NCBI GenBank assembly: GCA_963842335.1
Contig: CAWJGF010000001.1
Location: forward strand, 6,353 to 70,352
Source of the DNA: PALSA-600 sp963842335
GTDB lineage: Bacteria > Actinomycetota > Thermoleophilia > Gaiellales > Gaiellaceae
DNA: 64,000 nucleotides
Direction: 5' to 3'
Within the stretch, counting starts at the first letter, position 1, and each line of letters opens with the position of its first letter. Position numbers and translations under genes: made by a program. The notes below the pieces were generated by a model, which was given only the letters and a program-made list of their open reading frames with translations, was not told the DNA's origin and did no database searches. This document shows positions 1 through 6,116 of this stretch, piece after piece.

Positions 1-139
1 CGCCCAGCTTGCCGACGATGCCGCGGTCGATCGTCTCGGTGCGATCCCATTCGATCGCGTGCGGCGCGATCTCGGCGTCGCAAAACGCGCGCGCGGTCTG
101 CCGGATCAGCTGCTGCTCGTCGCTGAGCGTGAAATCCAC
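1..139 (-). CDS. Acyl-CoA dehydrogenase, N-terminal fragment (cut by window edge)
   Basis: The minus strand from a GTG at 139 reads VDFTLSDEQQLIRQTARAF and continues with a CDAEIAPHA-type stretch to the window edge, 46 codons in all. This is the typical N-terminus of flavin-dependent acyl-CoA dehydrogenases, which oxidise acyl-CoA thioesters to enoyl-CoA in beta-oxidation or amino-acid breakdown. Only the first helices of the N-terminal domain are visible, so the FAD site, catalytic Glu and substrate class cannot be judged. An AGGA lies a few bases upstream of the GTG. The family call is firm because the opening motif is characteristic; the subfamily is not known. Confidence 0.8.
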   Translation of the reverse strand, partial: MDFTLSDEQQLIRQTARAFCDAEIAPHAIEWDRTETIDRGIVGKLG

Positions 140-156
140 GGCCGCGATCCTGGCAC

Positions 157-183
157 AAAAAAAATCCCGCCGAGCCGGTGGCG
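157..183 (-). terminator. Possible rho-independent terminator after the DUF7218 gene
   Basis: Read on the minus strand, a CGCC/GGCG stem with an 8-base loop is followed by GGA and a run of eight T. The stem is short, so this is weak, but an eight-T run is rare in this GC-rich DNA. It would end the transcript of the gene at 363-590 before the acyl-CoA dehydrogenase start. Confidence 0.3.
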
Positions 184-362
184 CTTTCGTCCACCTCACC
201 GACCGGCCGTCTTGGGCTTGCGCCTTTCAACAGTCATTCAGCGAAGCTTCGACCTACTCGCGCTCCGTGCTCTGCGGGATCCGCAATGTACGACGTGCGC
301 GCACCTTCGCGCAAGAGCGTGCACGGGCGATGCGCGCACGAAATATCCGCTCGTTCCGCGGA

Positions 363-590
363 TTACTTCTTCGCGGCGTTCGCCTTGCCGCCCTTGCGGC
401 CCGCGGCAACCTTCTGAGCGTGCGTTCCGCCCTGCGACGCGTCGCCCGAGCCTGAATGCGACTTCTCGCCGCCATGCCTTGATGCGTCCGGCGAGTTGGC
501 GATTCTCGCCGCCCGTTCCTTCGACATGCCCTTGTCCTTCAGGGCTTCGTACTGCTTCTCGTTCTTCACGTGGGCGCTCTTTCCGGGCAC
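363..590 (-). CDS. DUF7218-type small basic protein
   Basis: This 75-residue protein starts at GTG 590 behind a strong AAGGAGG (597-603). Its N-terminus, KNEKQYEALKDKGMSKERAA, matches a widespread family of small hydrophilic bacterial proteins (DUF7218, often annotated as Rho-termination-factor-like). The second half is low complexity, rich in Gly, Ser and His, and ends in a Lys/Ala-rich tail (GRKGGKANAAKK) that resembles DNA- or RNA-binding tails. No enzymatic motif, signal peptide or membrane segment is present. Function is unknown; a nucleoid-associated or stress role would be inference from composition only. Confidence 0.8.
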   Translation of the reverse strand: MPGKSAHVKNEKQYEALKDKGMSKERAARIANSPDASRHGGEKSHSGSGDASQGGTHAQKVAAGRKGGKANAAKK

Positions 591-631
591 TGCGACCCCT
601 CCTTGCTCTCGATTGCCCCTACGCTTTTCCC

Positions 632-1045
632 GTGGCCGGAGCCGGTGAAACGAGCGTACGGCGCCTCGGGCCGGGGGACGAAGACGTCGTCGCGAAACTC
701 GCCGAGGCCGCCCCGCAAGTCGCGCTGCTCGCTGATGAGCGCACGATTTTCCTGGCGGCGTTCCAGTCGGACTCGGTCGTCGGATTCGTCTTCGGCTACG
801 AGCTGCCCCGCAGGCACGGCATGCCGTCGATCCTGTTCGTCTACGAGGTCGAAGTGGACGCGGCGTACCGGGGCCAGGGGATCGCCACGAAGCTTTTCCG
901 GGAGCTCGAGCGGGTCGCTCGTGCGCGCGGTATCCGAGAGGCGTTCGTCTTCACCGAGCCGGACAACGAGCCGGCCAATCGGCTGTACGCCGCGCTGGGT
1001 GGAGAGCGCGTCGACTCGGTGATGTGGGACTTCACGTATGCGTGA
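632..1045 (+). CDS. GNAT family N-acetyltransferase, AAC(3)-I-like
   Basis: From GTG 632 the frame gives 137 residues with a complete GNAT fold: strand region EVEVDAAYRGQGIATKLF carries the acetyl-CoA-binding RGQGIA loop, followed by FTEPDNEPANRLYAALGG, the late helix typical of AAC(3)-I-like acetyltransferases. The frame is open far upstream, but the homology begins only here, so the upstream part is not coding. Substrate is unknown; resemblance to aminoglycoside 3-N-acetyltransferases does not prove resistance. The stop overlaps the start of the next acetyltransferase gene by 8 bases, implying co-transcription and coupled translation. Confidence 0.8.
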   Translation: MAGAGETSVRRLGPGDEDVVAKLAEAAPQVALLADERTIFLAAFQSDSVVGFVFGYELPRRHGMPSILFVYEVEVDAAYRGQGIATKLFRELERVARARGIREAFVFTEPDNEPANRLYAALGGERVDSVMWDFTYA

Positions 1046-1529
1046 CGTTGTCGCGGGCCGCACCACGGTCATCCGGCCCGCCACCGACGACGACATCGAG
1101 CTGCTGGTCGCCTGGTGGGCCGATCCGGAGACAACCCGGTACTGGGACGGCGAGACCTTCACGGCCGAGCAGATGCACACGCGGCTCCGGCGGGAGCGCG
1201 TGGATCCATGGATCGTCGAGGAGCGCGGTGATCCGGTCGGCTACCTCCAGTCGTGGTGGGAGGACGACGCGCCGTTGCGTGGCGGGCTCGACGGGTTTCT
1301 CATTCCGAACGCTCGCGGCCGCGGGTTGATGCCGGACGCCGCGAGCGCGCTTGCCCGGTCGCTGCTCGCAGCCGGCTGGCAATCCGTCACGGTCGACCCC
1401 TACGCGTGGAACGAGCGCGCGATCCGGGGCTGGGCGAATGCCGGCTTCGTCGAGGTCTCACGGCACGAGCCCGACGACGAGCACGCGCAAGCGTGGGTGT
1501 TGATGCGGTTCGCCGTGCCACTTCCGTAA
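1038..1529 (+). CDS. GNAT family N-acetyltransferase, AAC(6')-like
   Basis: This 163-residue protein starts at ATG 1038 inside the end of the preceding acetyltransferase gene. IRPATDDDIELLVAWWADP at the N-terminus and a mid-protein GLDGFLIPNARGRGLMPD (acetyl-CoA loop RGRGL), then WNERAIRGWANAGF, place it with the AAC(6')/RimJ-like GNAT enzymes. These transfer acetyl groups to amines or N-termini; the substrate here is unknown. Two adjacent but dissimilar GNAT genes may act on related substrates, but this is inference. The last codons lie inside the end of intergenic repeat copy A. Confidence 0.8.
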   Translation: MRDVVAGRTTVIRPATDDDIELLVAWWADPETTRYWDGETFTAEQMHTRLRRERVDPWIVEERGDPVGYLQSWWEDDAPLRGGLDGFLIPNARGRGLMPDAASALARSLLAAGWQSVTVDPYAWNERAIRGWANAGFVEVSRHEPDDEHAQAWVLMRFAVPLP

Positions 1530-1701
1530 CGTCGGCTGCCGTTTGCGGGCCGCCGGCGACAGGGCAGGCCTCCACGACCGCCGGGGACGTCGATCCGAAG
1601 CGGTTTACCCGTTCATCCTCACCCAAGGCACTCGGAAGTGCGGGAGCTTCCCCACTCTTGGCGCACTGTTGTTCCACTTCCGTGACGACGGCTGCCGTCG
1701 A
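1520..1701 (-). repeat. Dispersed intergenic repeat, copy A
   Basis: Read on the minus strand this segment begins at 1701 with the near-palindrome CGACGGCAGCCGTCG followed by TCACGGAAGT, has a conserved core at 1606-1578 (AACCGCTTCGGATCGACGTC then CCCGGCGG), and ends at 1544-1520 with a second, diverged copy of the terminal motif. The same parts occur in the same order at 39319-39543 on the plus strand. The core matches at 26 of 29 positions and starts 95 or 96 bases from the first terminal motif in the two copies. One end overlaps the last codons of the acetyltransferase gene. The rest of the gene-free stretch up to thrS (1702-1988) shows no convincing gene. Confidence 0.7.
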
Positions 1702-1988
1702 ATGGGCCGCCGCGGGCATGGCCGGCCGCCGGGACGCGTGCGCGAAGCCTGAGCCCGGAAACCGGCCCTAGGATTGCGCTCGGTGCTTCGCTAGGATTGA
1801 CGACGAGATGAACGCGACCCGGATCGAGACGACGCTGACGCGCTGCCGCGCGCGGGCGACTGTCGCCGGACCGCGCGCGGCCTCCTAATCGGCGCCGGGA
1901 TCATCCTCGGCTGACGAGTCCGTGGCCTCCGGGTCAGGGACCGGCGACTCGTCGATCTCTTCGTTCCTGTCGTCTTCACGGGGGTGAT

Positions 1989-1994
1989 TAGTCT
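1989..1994 (+). promoter_or_regulatory. Candidate -10 box for thrS
   Basis: TAGTCT lies 11 bases before ATG 2006, giving a very short leader. It overlaps the alternative TTG start at 1994, which argues for ATG 2006 as the thrS start. No clear -35 box was seen. Confidence 0.35.
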
Positions 1995-2005
1995 TGGCTT
2001 CTTCC

Positions 2006-3922
2006 ATGCACGTCGTTCTTCCCGATACCTCGGAGCTTGAACTTCCCGACGGAGCAAGCGGGCTCGATGCCGCGCGCGCGATCGGCCCGAAACTCGCCGA
2101 GCAGGCCGTTCTGATCCGCGCCGACGGCGCTGTCCAGGACCTACGGGCACCGCTCGCCGACGGCCAGAAGATCCAGATCCTCACGACGCGGGACACCCAA
2201 GATCCCGATGCGCTCTACGTGCTGCGCCATTCCGCCGCGCACCTGCTCGCCGAGGCGGTGCGAAAGCTCTACCCCGGCGTGAAGGTCGCGATCGGGCCCC
2301 CGATCGAAAACGGCTTCTACTACGACTTCGACTTTCCGGAGCCGATCACCGACGCCGATCTCCCGACGATCGAGGCCGAGGTGCAGCGCGAGCTGATGGA
2401 GGGCCGCACCTGGGAGCGTGAGGAGATCTCGCGGGCAGAGGCGAAGGCGCGCTTCGAGGCGGAGGGCGAGCCGTACAAGGTCGAGCTCGTCGATACCGCG
2501 GAGGGCGGCATCACCCTGTACACCCAGGGCGCCTTCACCGACCTCTGCCGCGGCCCGCATCTGCAGAACTCGAAGCCGATCAAGGCGTTCAAGCTGACCT
2601 CGCTCGCCGGCGCCTACTGGCGCGGCGACGAGAACAACCCGCAGCTGACCCGCATCTACGGGACCGCGTTCTACTCACAGGCGGACCTCGACGCCCATCT
2701 GGAGCGGCTCGAGCAGGCGCGGGCCCGAGACCACCGCCGGCTTGGCGTGCAGCTCGACCTGTTCCACCTCGAGGAGATCTCGCCCGGGTCGCCGTTCTGG
2801 CACCCCAAGGGGATGGTGATCTGGAACGAGCTCGAGGCCCTGCGCCGGCGCGAGAACGAGCGCCGCGGCTACGTCGAGGTGAAGACACCGCTCATCTTCG
2901 ACAAGGTCCTATGGGAGCGGTCGGGCCACTGGGAGAAGTTCCAGGAGAACATGTTCCTGATCCCGGAAGGCGACCAGACTTTTGCGATCAAGCCGATGAA
3001 CTGCCCGGGGCACATGGTGCTCTTCGCGAACACCCTCCGGAGCTACCGCGAACTGCCCCTTCGCTATGCCGAGGCGGCGCCGTTGCACCGCAACGAGAGG
3101 GCGGGCACGCTGCATGGCCTCACCCGCGTCCGCCACGTCACCCAGGACGACGCCCACATCTTCTGCACACGCGAGCAGATCGAGGACGAGATCTTCGGTT
3201 GCCTCGACTACGCGAAGTTCGTCTACGACCTCTTCGAGCTGGAATCGAAGTTCGAGCTGTCCACCCGCCCCGACAACAAGCTCGGGACCGACCAGGAATG
3301 GGACTTCACCGAGGGCGCCCTGCGCGCGGCGCTCGAGCGCCGCGGGCTCGACTACGAAGTGGCCGAGGGCGACGGCGCCTTCTACGGGCCGAAGATCGAT
3401 CTACACATGACCGATTCGCTCGGCCGCTCGTGGCAGATGGGGACGATCCAGCTGGACAGCCAGCAGCCGGAGCGCCTGAACTGCCGCTACGTCGGAGCAG
3501 ACAATGCCGAGCACGTTCCCTACGTCGTCCACCGGGCACTCTTCGGCTCCTTCGAGCGCTTCATCGGGATCCTTATCGAGCACTACGCCGGCGCCTTCCC
3601 GTTCTGGCTCGCTCCGGTGCAGATCCGGGTGCTCCCGGTGGGAGAAGCCCACCGCGAGGCCGCGCGGGAGCTCGCGGAGCGCCTCGAGGGGCTGCGGGTC
3701 GATGTGGACGCCTCCGACGACACCGTCGGCAAGCGGATCCGCAACGCCGAGCTGGAGAAGATCCCCTTCGTCGTCGTCTTCGGCGACAAGGAGTCCGACT
3801 CAGCGCTCGCGATCCGGGAGCACGGGGGCGAGCAAAGCACGCTGTCGCTTGCCGAATTCCGGGCAAAGATTGCTACGCTGGAACCCTGGCAAGCAGGGGC
3901 GGAACCGTCTCTCACCTCCTAG
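2006..3922 (+). CDS. thrS: Threonyl-tRNA synthetase
   Basis: The protein (638 residues from ATG 2006) charges tRNA-Thr with threonine in the cytoplasm. Domains in order: an N-terminal TGS domain (HVVLPDTSELELPDG), the second editing-type domain with HSAAHLLAEAV, then the class II catalytic core with PGSPFWHPKG, KPMNCPGHM (the zinc-ligand Cys), RNERAGTLHGLTRVRHVTQD (motif 2) and the motif 3 region, and a C-terminal anticodon-binding domain near VLPVGEAHREAA. Length is normal. TTG 1994 would add four residues, but MHVVLPD at ATG 2006 matches the usual start and respects the -10 box. It heads the conserved thrS-infC-rpmI-rplT series. Confidence 0.97.
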   Translation: MHVVLPDTSELELPDGASGLDAARAIGPKLAEQAVLIRADGAVQDLRAPLADGQKIQILTTRDTQDPDALYVLRHSAAHLLAEAVRKLYPGVKVAIGPPIENGFYYDFDFPEPITDADLPTIEAEVQRELMEGRTWEREEISRAEAKARFEAEGEPYKVELVDTAEGGITLYTQGAFTDLCRGPHLQNSKPIKAFKLTSLAGAYWRGDENNPQLTRIYGTAFYSQADLDAHLERLEQARARDHRRLGVQLDLFHLEEISPGSPFWHPKGMVIWNELEALRRRENERRGYVEVKTPLIFDKVLWERSGHWEKFQENMFLIPEGDQTFAIKPMNCPGHMVLFANTLRSYRELPLRYAEAAPLHRNERAGTLHGLTRVRHVTQDDAHIFCTREQIEDEIFGCLDYAKFVYDLFELESKFELSTRPDNKLGTDQEWDFTEGALRAALERRGLDYEVAEGDGAFYGPKIDLHMTDSLGRSWQMGTIQLDSQQPERLNCRYVGADNAEHVPYVVHRALFGSFERFIGILIEHYAGAFPFWLAPVQIRVLPVGEAHREAARELAERLEGLRVDVDASDDTVGKRIRNAELEKIPFVVVFGDKESDSALAIREHGGEQSTLSLAEFRAKIATLEPWQAGAEPSLTS

Positions 3923-3980
3923 CTCACGCTTCGGAGGTTCAATCTGTGTTCTTGATCGCTCAGGTTGATGAGACCTTCTG

Positions 3981-4002
3981 CCGCTGCAAGTCAGCGGTTT
4001 TT
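3981..4002 (+). terminator. Rho-independent terminator or attenuator between thrS and infC
   Basis: CCGCTG, loop CAAGT, CAGCGG and five T form a compact perfect hairpin terminator. It sits 59 bases after the thrS stop and 42 bases before the infC start. Upstream, ACCTCC (3914-3919) and GGAGGT (3933-3938) form a second hairpin around the thrS stop. The position allows it to end thrS transcripts and to act as an attenuator in the infC-rpmI-rplT leader, as known for other bacteria; which of the two applies is not shown by sequence. Confidence 0.7.
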
Positions 4003-4029
4003 CCATTTTCTGAGGAGGTCACAACGAGC

Positions 4030-4047
4030 TTGGTGAAGATCATTTGA
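4030..4047 (+). CDS. Five-codon leader ORF overlapping the infC start
   Basis: AGGAGGT at 4013-4019 is the only good ribosome-binding site here, and it lies 10 bases before TTG 4030, which opens TTG GTG AAG ATC ATT TGA. The TGA (4045-4047) overlaps the TTG start assigned to infC (4044) by two bases. The infC frame itself has no start codon near this site. Either ribosomes re-initiate on infC after this mini-ORF, or a base is missing and the mini-ORF is the true infC N-terminus. Translation of the mini-ORF is inferred, not proven. Confidence 0.35.
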   Translation: MVKII

Positions 4048-4745
4048 GGCCGCGTAGGCGTTCCGGGTTCGAACCGCCGCGCCGTCCTGAGCCGCAGACG
4101 CGCATCAACGATGCGATTCGCGTTCCGAAGGTCAGGCTGATCGGCGAAGACGGAGAGCAACTCGGGCTCAAGACGACTGACGAGGCCCGCGAGTACGCAT
4201 ACGGGAAGAACCTCGACCTGGTCGAAGTCGCGGCCCAGGCCGACCCACCGGTCGCCCGGGTGATGGATTACGGGAAGTACAAGTACGAGCTGGAGCAGAA
4301 GGCGAAGCTCGCCCGCAAGCACCAGACACAGATCAACGTCAAGGAGATCAAGCTCAGGCCCAAGATCGGAATACACGACTACGACACCAAAAAAGGCCAC
4401 GTCGCGCGCTTCTTGAATCAGCGCGCGAAGGTCAAGGTGACGATCATGTTCCGGGGCCGCGAGCGCGAGCATCCGGACCGCGGGCGCGACTTGCTGATGC
4501 GCCTCGCGGATGACGTCAAGGAGATCGGCCTCATCGAGACCCAGCCGCTGCTCGAAGGGCGGAACATGACCATGGTGCTAGGCCCAACGAAGAACGCAGG
4601 AGTCAAACGAGATGCCGAAAATGAAGACACGCTCGGGAGCGAAGAAGAAATTCAGGGTGACGGGCGCGGGGAAGCTGATGCGACGCAGCCAGATGTCGGG
4701 GAACCTCATGAGCAAGTCGCCGAAGCAGAAGCGCCAGTTCAGTAA
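4044..4745 (+). CDS. infC: Translation initiation factor IF-3 with acidic C-terminal extension
   Basis: IF-3 binds the 30S subunit, keeps it apart from 50S and proofreads the start codon. Both domains are intact: the N-terminal domain with RINDAIRVPKVRLIGEDG and the YGKYKYE linker, then the C-terminal domain with VKEIKLRPKIGIHDYDTK and a final LLEGRNMTMVLGPT. The family usually ends here, but the frame continues about 50 codons (233 residues in all) with an acidic tail rich in Glu, Asp and Ala, read entirely out of frame across the first 134 bases of rpmI. The start is a TTG with no ribosome-binding site of its own, overlapping a five-codon leader ORF. Factor identity is certain; exact start is not. 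Confidence 0.93.
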   Translation: MRPRRRSGFEPPRRPEPQTRINDAIRVPKVRLIGEDGEQLGLKTTDEAREYAYGKNLDLVEVAAQADPPVARVMDYGKYKYELEQKAKLARKHQTQINVKEIKLRPKIGIHDYDTKKGHVARFLNQRAKVKVTIMFRGREREHPDRGRDLLMRLADDVKEIGLIETQPLLEGRNMTMVLGPTKNAGVKRDAENEDTLGSEEEIQGDGRGEADATQPDVGEPHEQVAEAEAPVQ

Positions 4746-4806
4746 GGACCAGCCGGTCGACAAGGCGAACGAGCGCACGGTCAAGAAGATGCTGGGGCGG
4801 GGCTAG
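4612..4806 (+). CDS. rpmI: 50S ribosomal protein bL35
   Basis: This 64-residue, strongly basic protein opens with MPKMKTRSGAKKKFRVTG, the signature of bL35, a small protein that sits in the core of the 50S subunit. Its first 134 bases are shared, in a different frame, with the end of infC, so the Lys codons AAG AAG AAA at 4642 read as Glu codons in the infC frame. It is followed after two bases by rplT, as in most bacteria. Expression is probably controlled with infC and rplT from the leader upstream of infC. Confidence 0.97.
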   Translation: MPKMKTRSGAKKKFRVTGAGKLMRRSQMSGNLMSKSPKQKRQFSKDQPVDKANERTVKKMLGRG

Positions 4807-4808
4807 GC

Positions 4809-5174
4809 ATGGCTCGCGTCAAACGGTCCGTCCACGCGCGCAAGAAGCGCCGCAAGGTCCTCGAGCAGGCGAAGGGGTACTGGGGGCTCAAGAACAGCAA
4901 CTACACGTACGCGAAGGAGCAGGTCGAGCGCTCGCTCGCGTACGCCTACCGCGACCGGAAGGTGCGGAAGCGTGAGTTCCGGAAGCTCTGGATCATGCGC
5001 ATCAACGCGGGTGCCCGGGCCAACGGGCTCTCCTACAACCAGTTCATGTCCGGCCTGAAGATCGCGAACGTCGAGCTCGACCGGAAGGTGCTCGCGGATC
5101 TTGCGGCCACCGACCCAGGCAAGTTCAGCGAGATCGTCGAGCAGGCCAAGTCGGCGCTCGCCGCCGCGAAATAA
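4809..5174 (+). CDS. rplT: 50S ribosomal protein bL20
   Basis: This 121-residue protein opens MARVKRSVHARKKRRKVLEQ and contains YWGLKNSNYTYAKEQVERSL and RKLWIMRINAGAR, all standard for bL20, which binds 23S rRNA early in 50S assembly and represses its own operon in several bacteria. Length is typical. The gene ends in TAA at 5172-5174 within ATAA; the preceding base completes an ATA that appears to be the start of the next gene. Confidence 0.97.
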   Translation: MARVKRSVHARKKRRKVLEQAKGYWGLKNSNYTYAKEQVERSLAYAYRDRKVRKREFRKLWIMRINAGARANGLSYNQFMSGLKIANVELDRKVLADLAATDPGKFSEIVEQAKSALAAAK

Positions 5175-6112
5175 CACGGCAGCGCGAGATCTTCGAGCGG
5201 CAGGCGGCGTACTGTGACGGCCGCTCGCCGCTCTACGCCAACCTTTGTCGCCGGCTCGCGAAAGATCCGCGGGTCGGAACGGTCGCGGCCGATCTCGCGT
5301 GGGACCTTCCGCTGCGTCTCCTCGGTGGTTTGCACTATCTCGTGCTGGCCGGTGACGCCTCGTGGGACGAGATCGACGTCGCGCTCGAGCAGCACGCGGA
5401 GTTCCTGCAGCGCTGGACGGCGGAGCAGGGCGTGCAGACGAACGAGGTGCAGCGCTCGTGGAGCATCTTGCCCGGCTTCCTCTCGCTGGCCGATGGACGC
5501 CCGTTCGACTTGCTCGAGCTCGGGCCGTCCGCAGGGCTCAATCTGCTGTGGGATCGCTACCGCTACCGCTACTCGACGGGCACATGGGGCGAGAGCGTGC
5601 TCGAGCTCGCGGGTGACGATCGCGTGCCTCCTCCCGCTGAGCTGCTTCGGCGGCACGTCGCGGTGGCTCGGCGACGCGGCATCGATCTGAGCCCGATCGA
5701 CGCGACGACCGAGCACGGTGCCCGGCTGCTTCAGTCGTTCGTGTGGGCCGATCAGACCGTTCGGCTCGAGCGCCTGCGGCAGGCGATCGACGTCCTGCGC
5801 GACGACCCGCCGCAGCTGACTCGGGGCGATTACGTCGAGGAACTCCCTGCTCTCCTCGCCGACCGCGTGCCGGGGACGCAGCTCGTCGTCTTCCAGACCG
5901 CCTCGACGATGTACGTGCAGGAGGAGGGGCTCCGCCGCCTGGCGGACGTGCTGGGAGAGGCATCGCTCGCCGAGCCGCTGACCCTGCTCACCACCGGGCC
6001 GTCGCCGAACGACGACGGCTACGGGCTCGAGGTCGAGCAGCTGCCGGCCGGCCGGCGCAACCGGCTGGCGATCTTCGACTTCCACGGAGAATGGCTCGAG
6101 TGGGGCTGCTGA
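5171..6112 (+). CDS. DUF2332 family protein with apparent ATA start
   Basis: The frame encodes a DUF2332-family protein of unknown function, common in actinobacteria. Family similarity begins right at the N-terminus (REIFERQAAYCDGRSPLYAN, then DLPLRLLGGLHYLVLAGD) and runs through LELGPSAGLNLLWDRYRYRY, a SAM-methyltransferase-like glycine motif, to the end. No ATG, GTG or TTG precedes this region: the first such codon in frame is TTG 5330, about 50 residues too late. The ATA at 5171 overlaps the rplT stop as ATAA, exactly where an ATGA overlap would be expected, giving 313 residues. No ribosome-binding site is evident, consistent with coupling to rplT. Start assignment is inference; the family call is firm. 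Confidence 0.75.
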   Translation: MTRQREIFERQAAYCDGRSPLYANLCRRLAKDPRVGTVAADLAWDLPLRLLGGLHYLVLAGDASWDEIDVALEQHAEFLQRWTAEQGVQTNEVQRSWSILPGFLSLADGRPFDLLELGPSAGLNLLWDRYRYRYSTGTWGESVLELAGDDRVPPPAELLRRHVAVARRRGIDLSPIDATTEHGARLLQSFVWADQTVRLERLRQAIDVLRDDPPQLTRGDYVEELPALLADRVPGTQLVVFQTASTMYVQEEGLRRLADVLGEASLAEPLTLLTTGPSPNDDGYGLEVEQLPAGRRNRLAIFDFHGEWLEWGC

Positions 6113-6116
6113 GCAC

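Noticed and set aside
59..631. Upstream extension of the first acetyltransferase frame
   Set aside because: It has no protein-like composition and runs opposite the DUF7218 gene, which has a strong ribosome-binding site.
1885..2007. A 40-codon acidic ORF on the minus strand (MEEAKTNHPREDDRNEEIDE)
   Set aside because: It overlaps the thrS promoter and start, lacks a ribosome-binding site and has no known relative. Acidic composition alone is not enough.
4060..4085. A GGTTCGAACC block resembling a tRNA T-loop
   Set aside because: The flanks do not pair as a T-stem, there is no acceptor or anticodon stem, and it encodes the IF3 N-terminus. A similar block near 22150 lies inside the dioxygenase gene.
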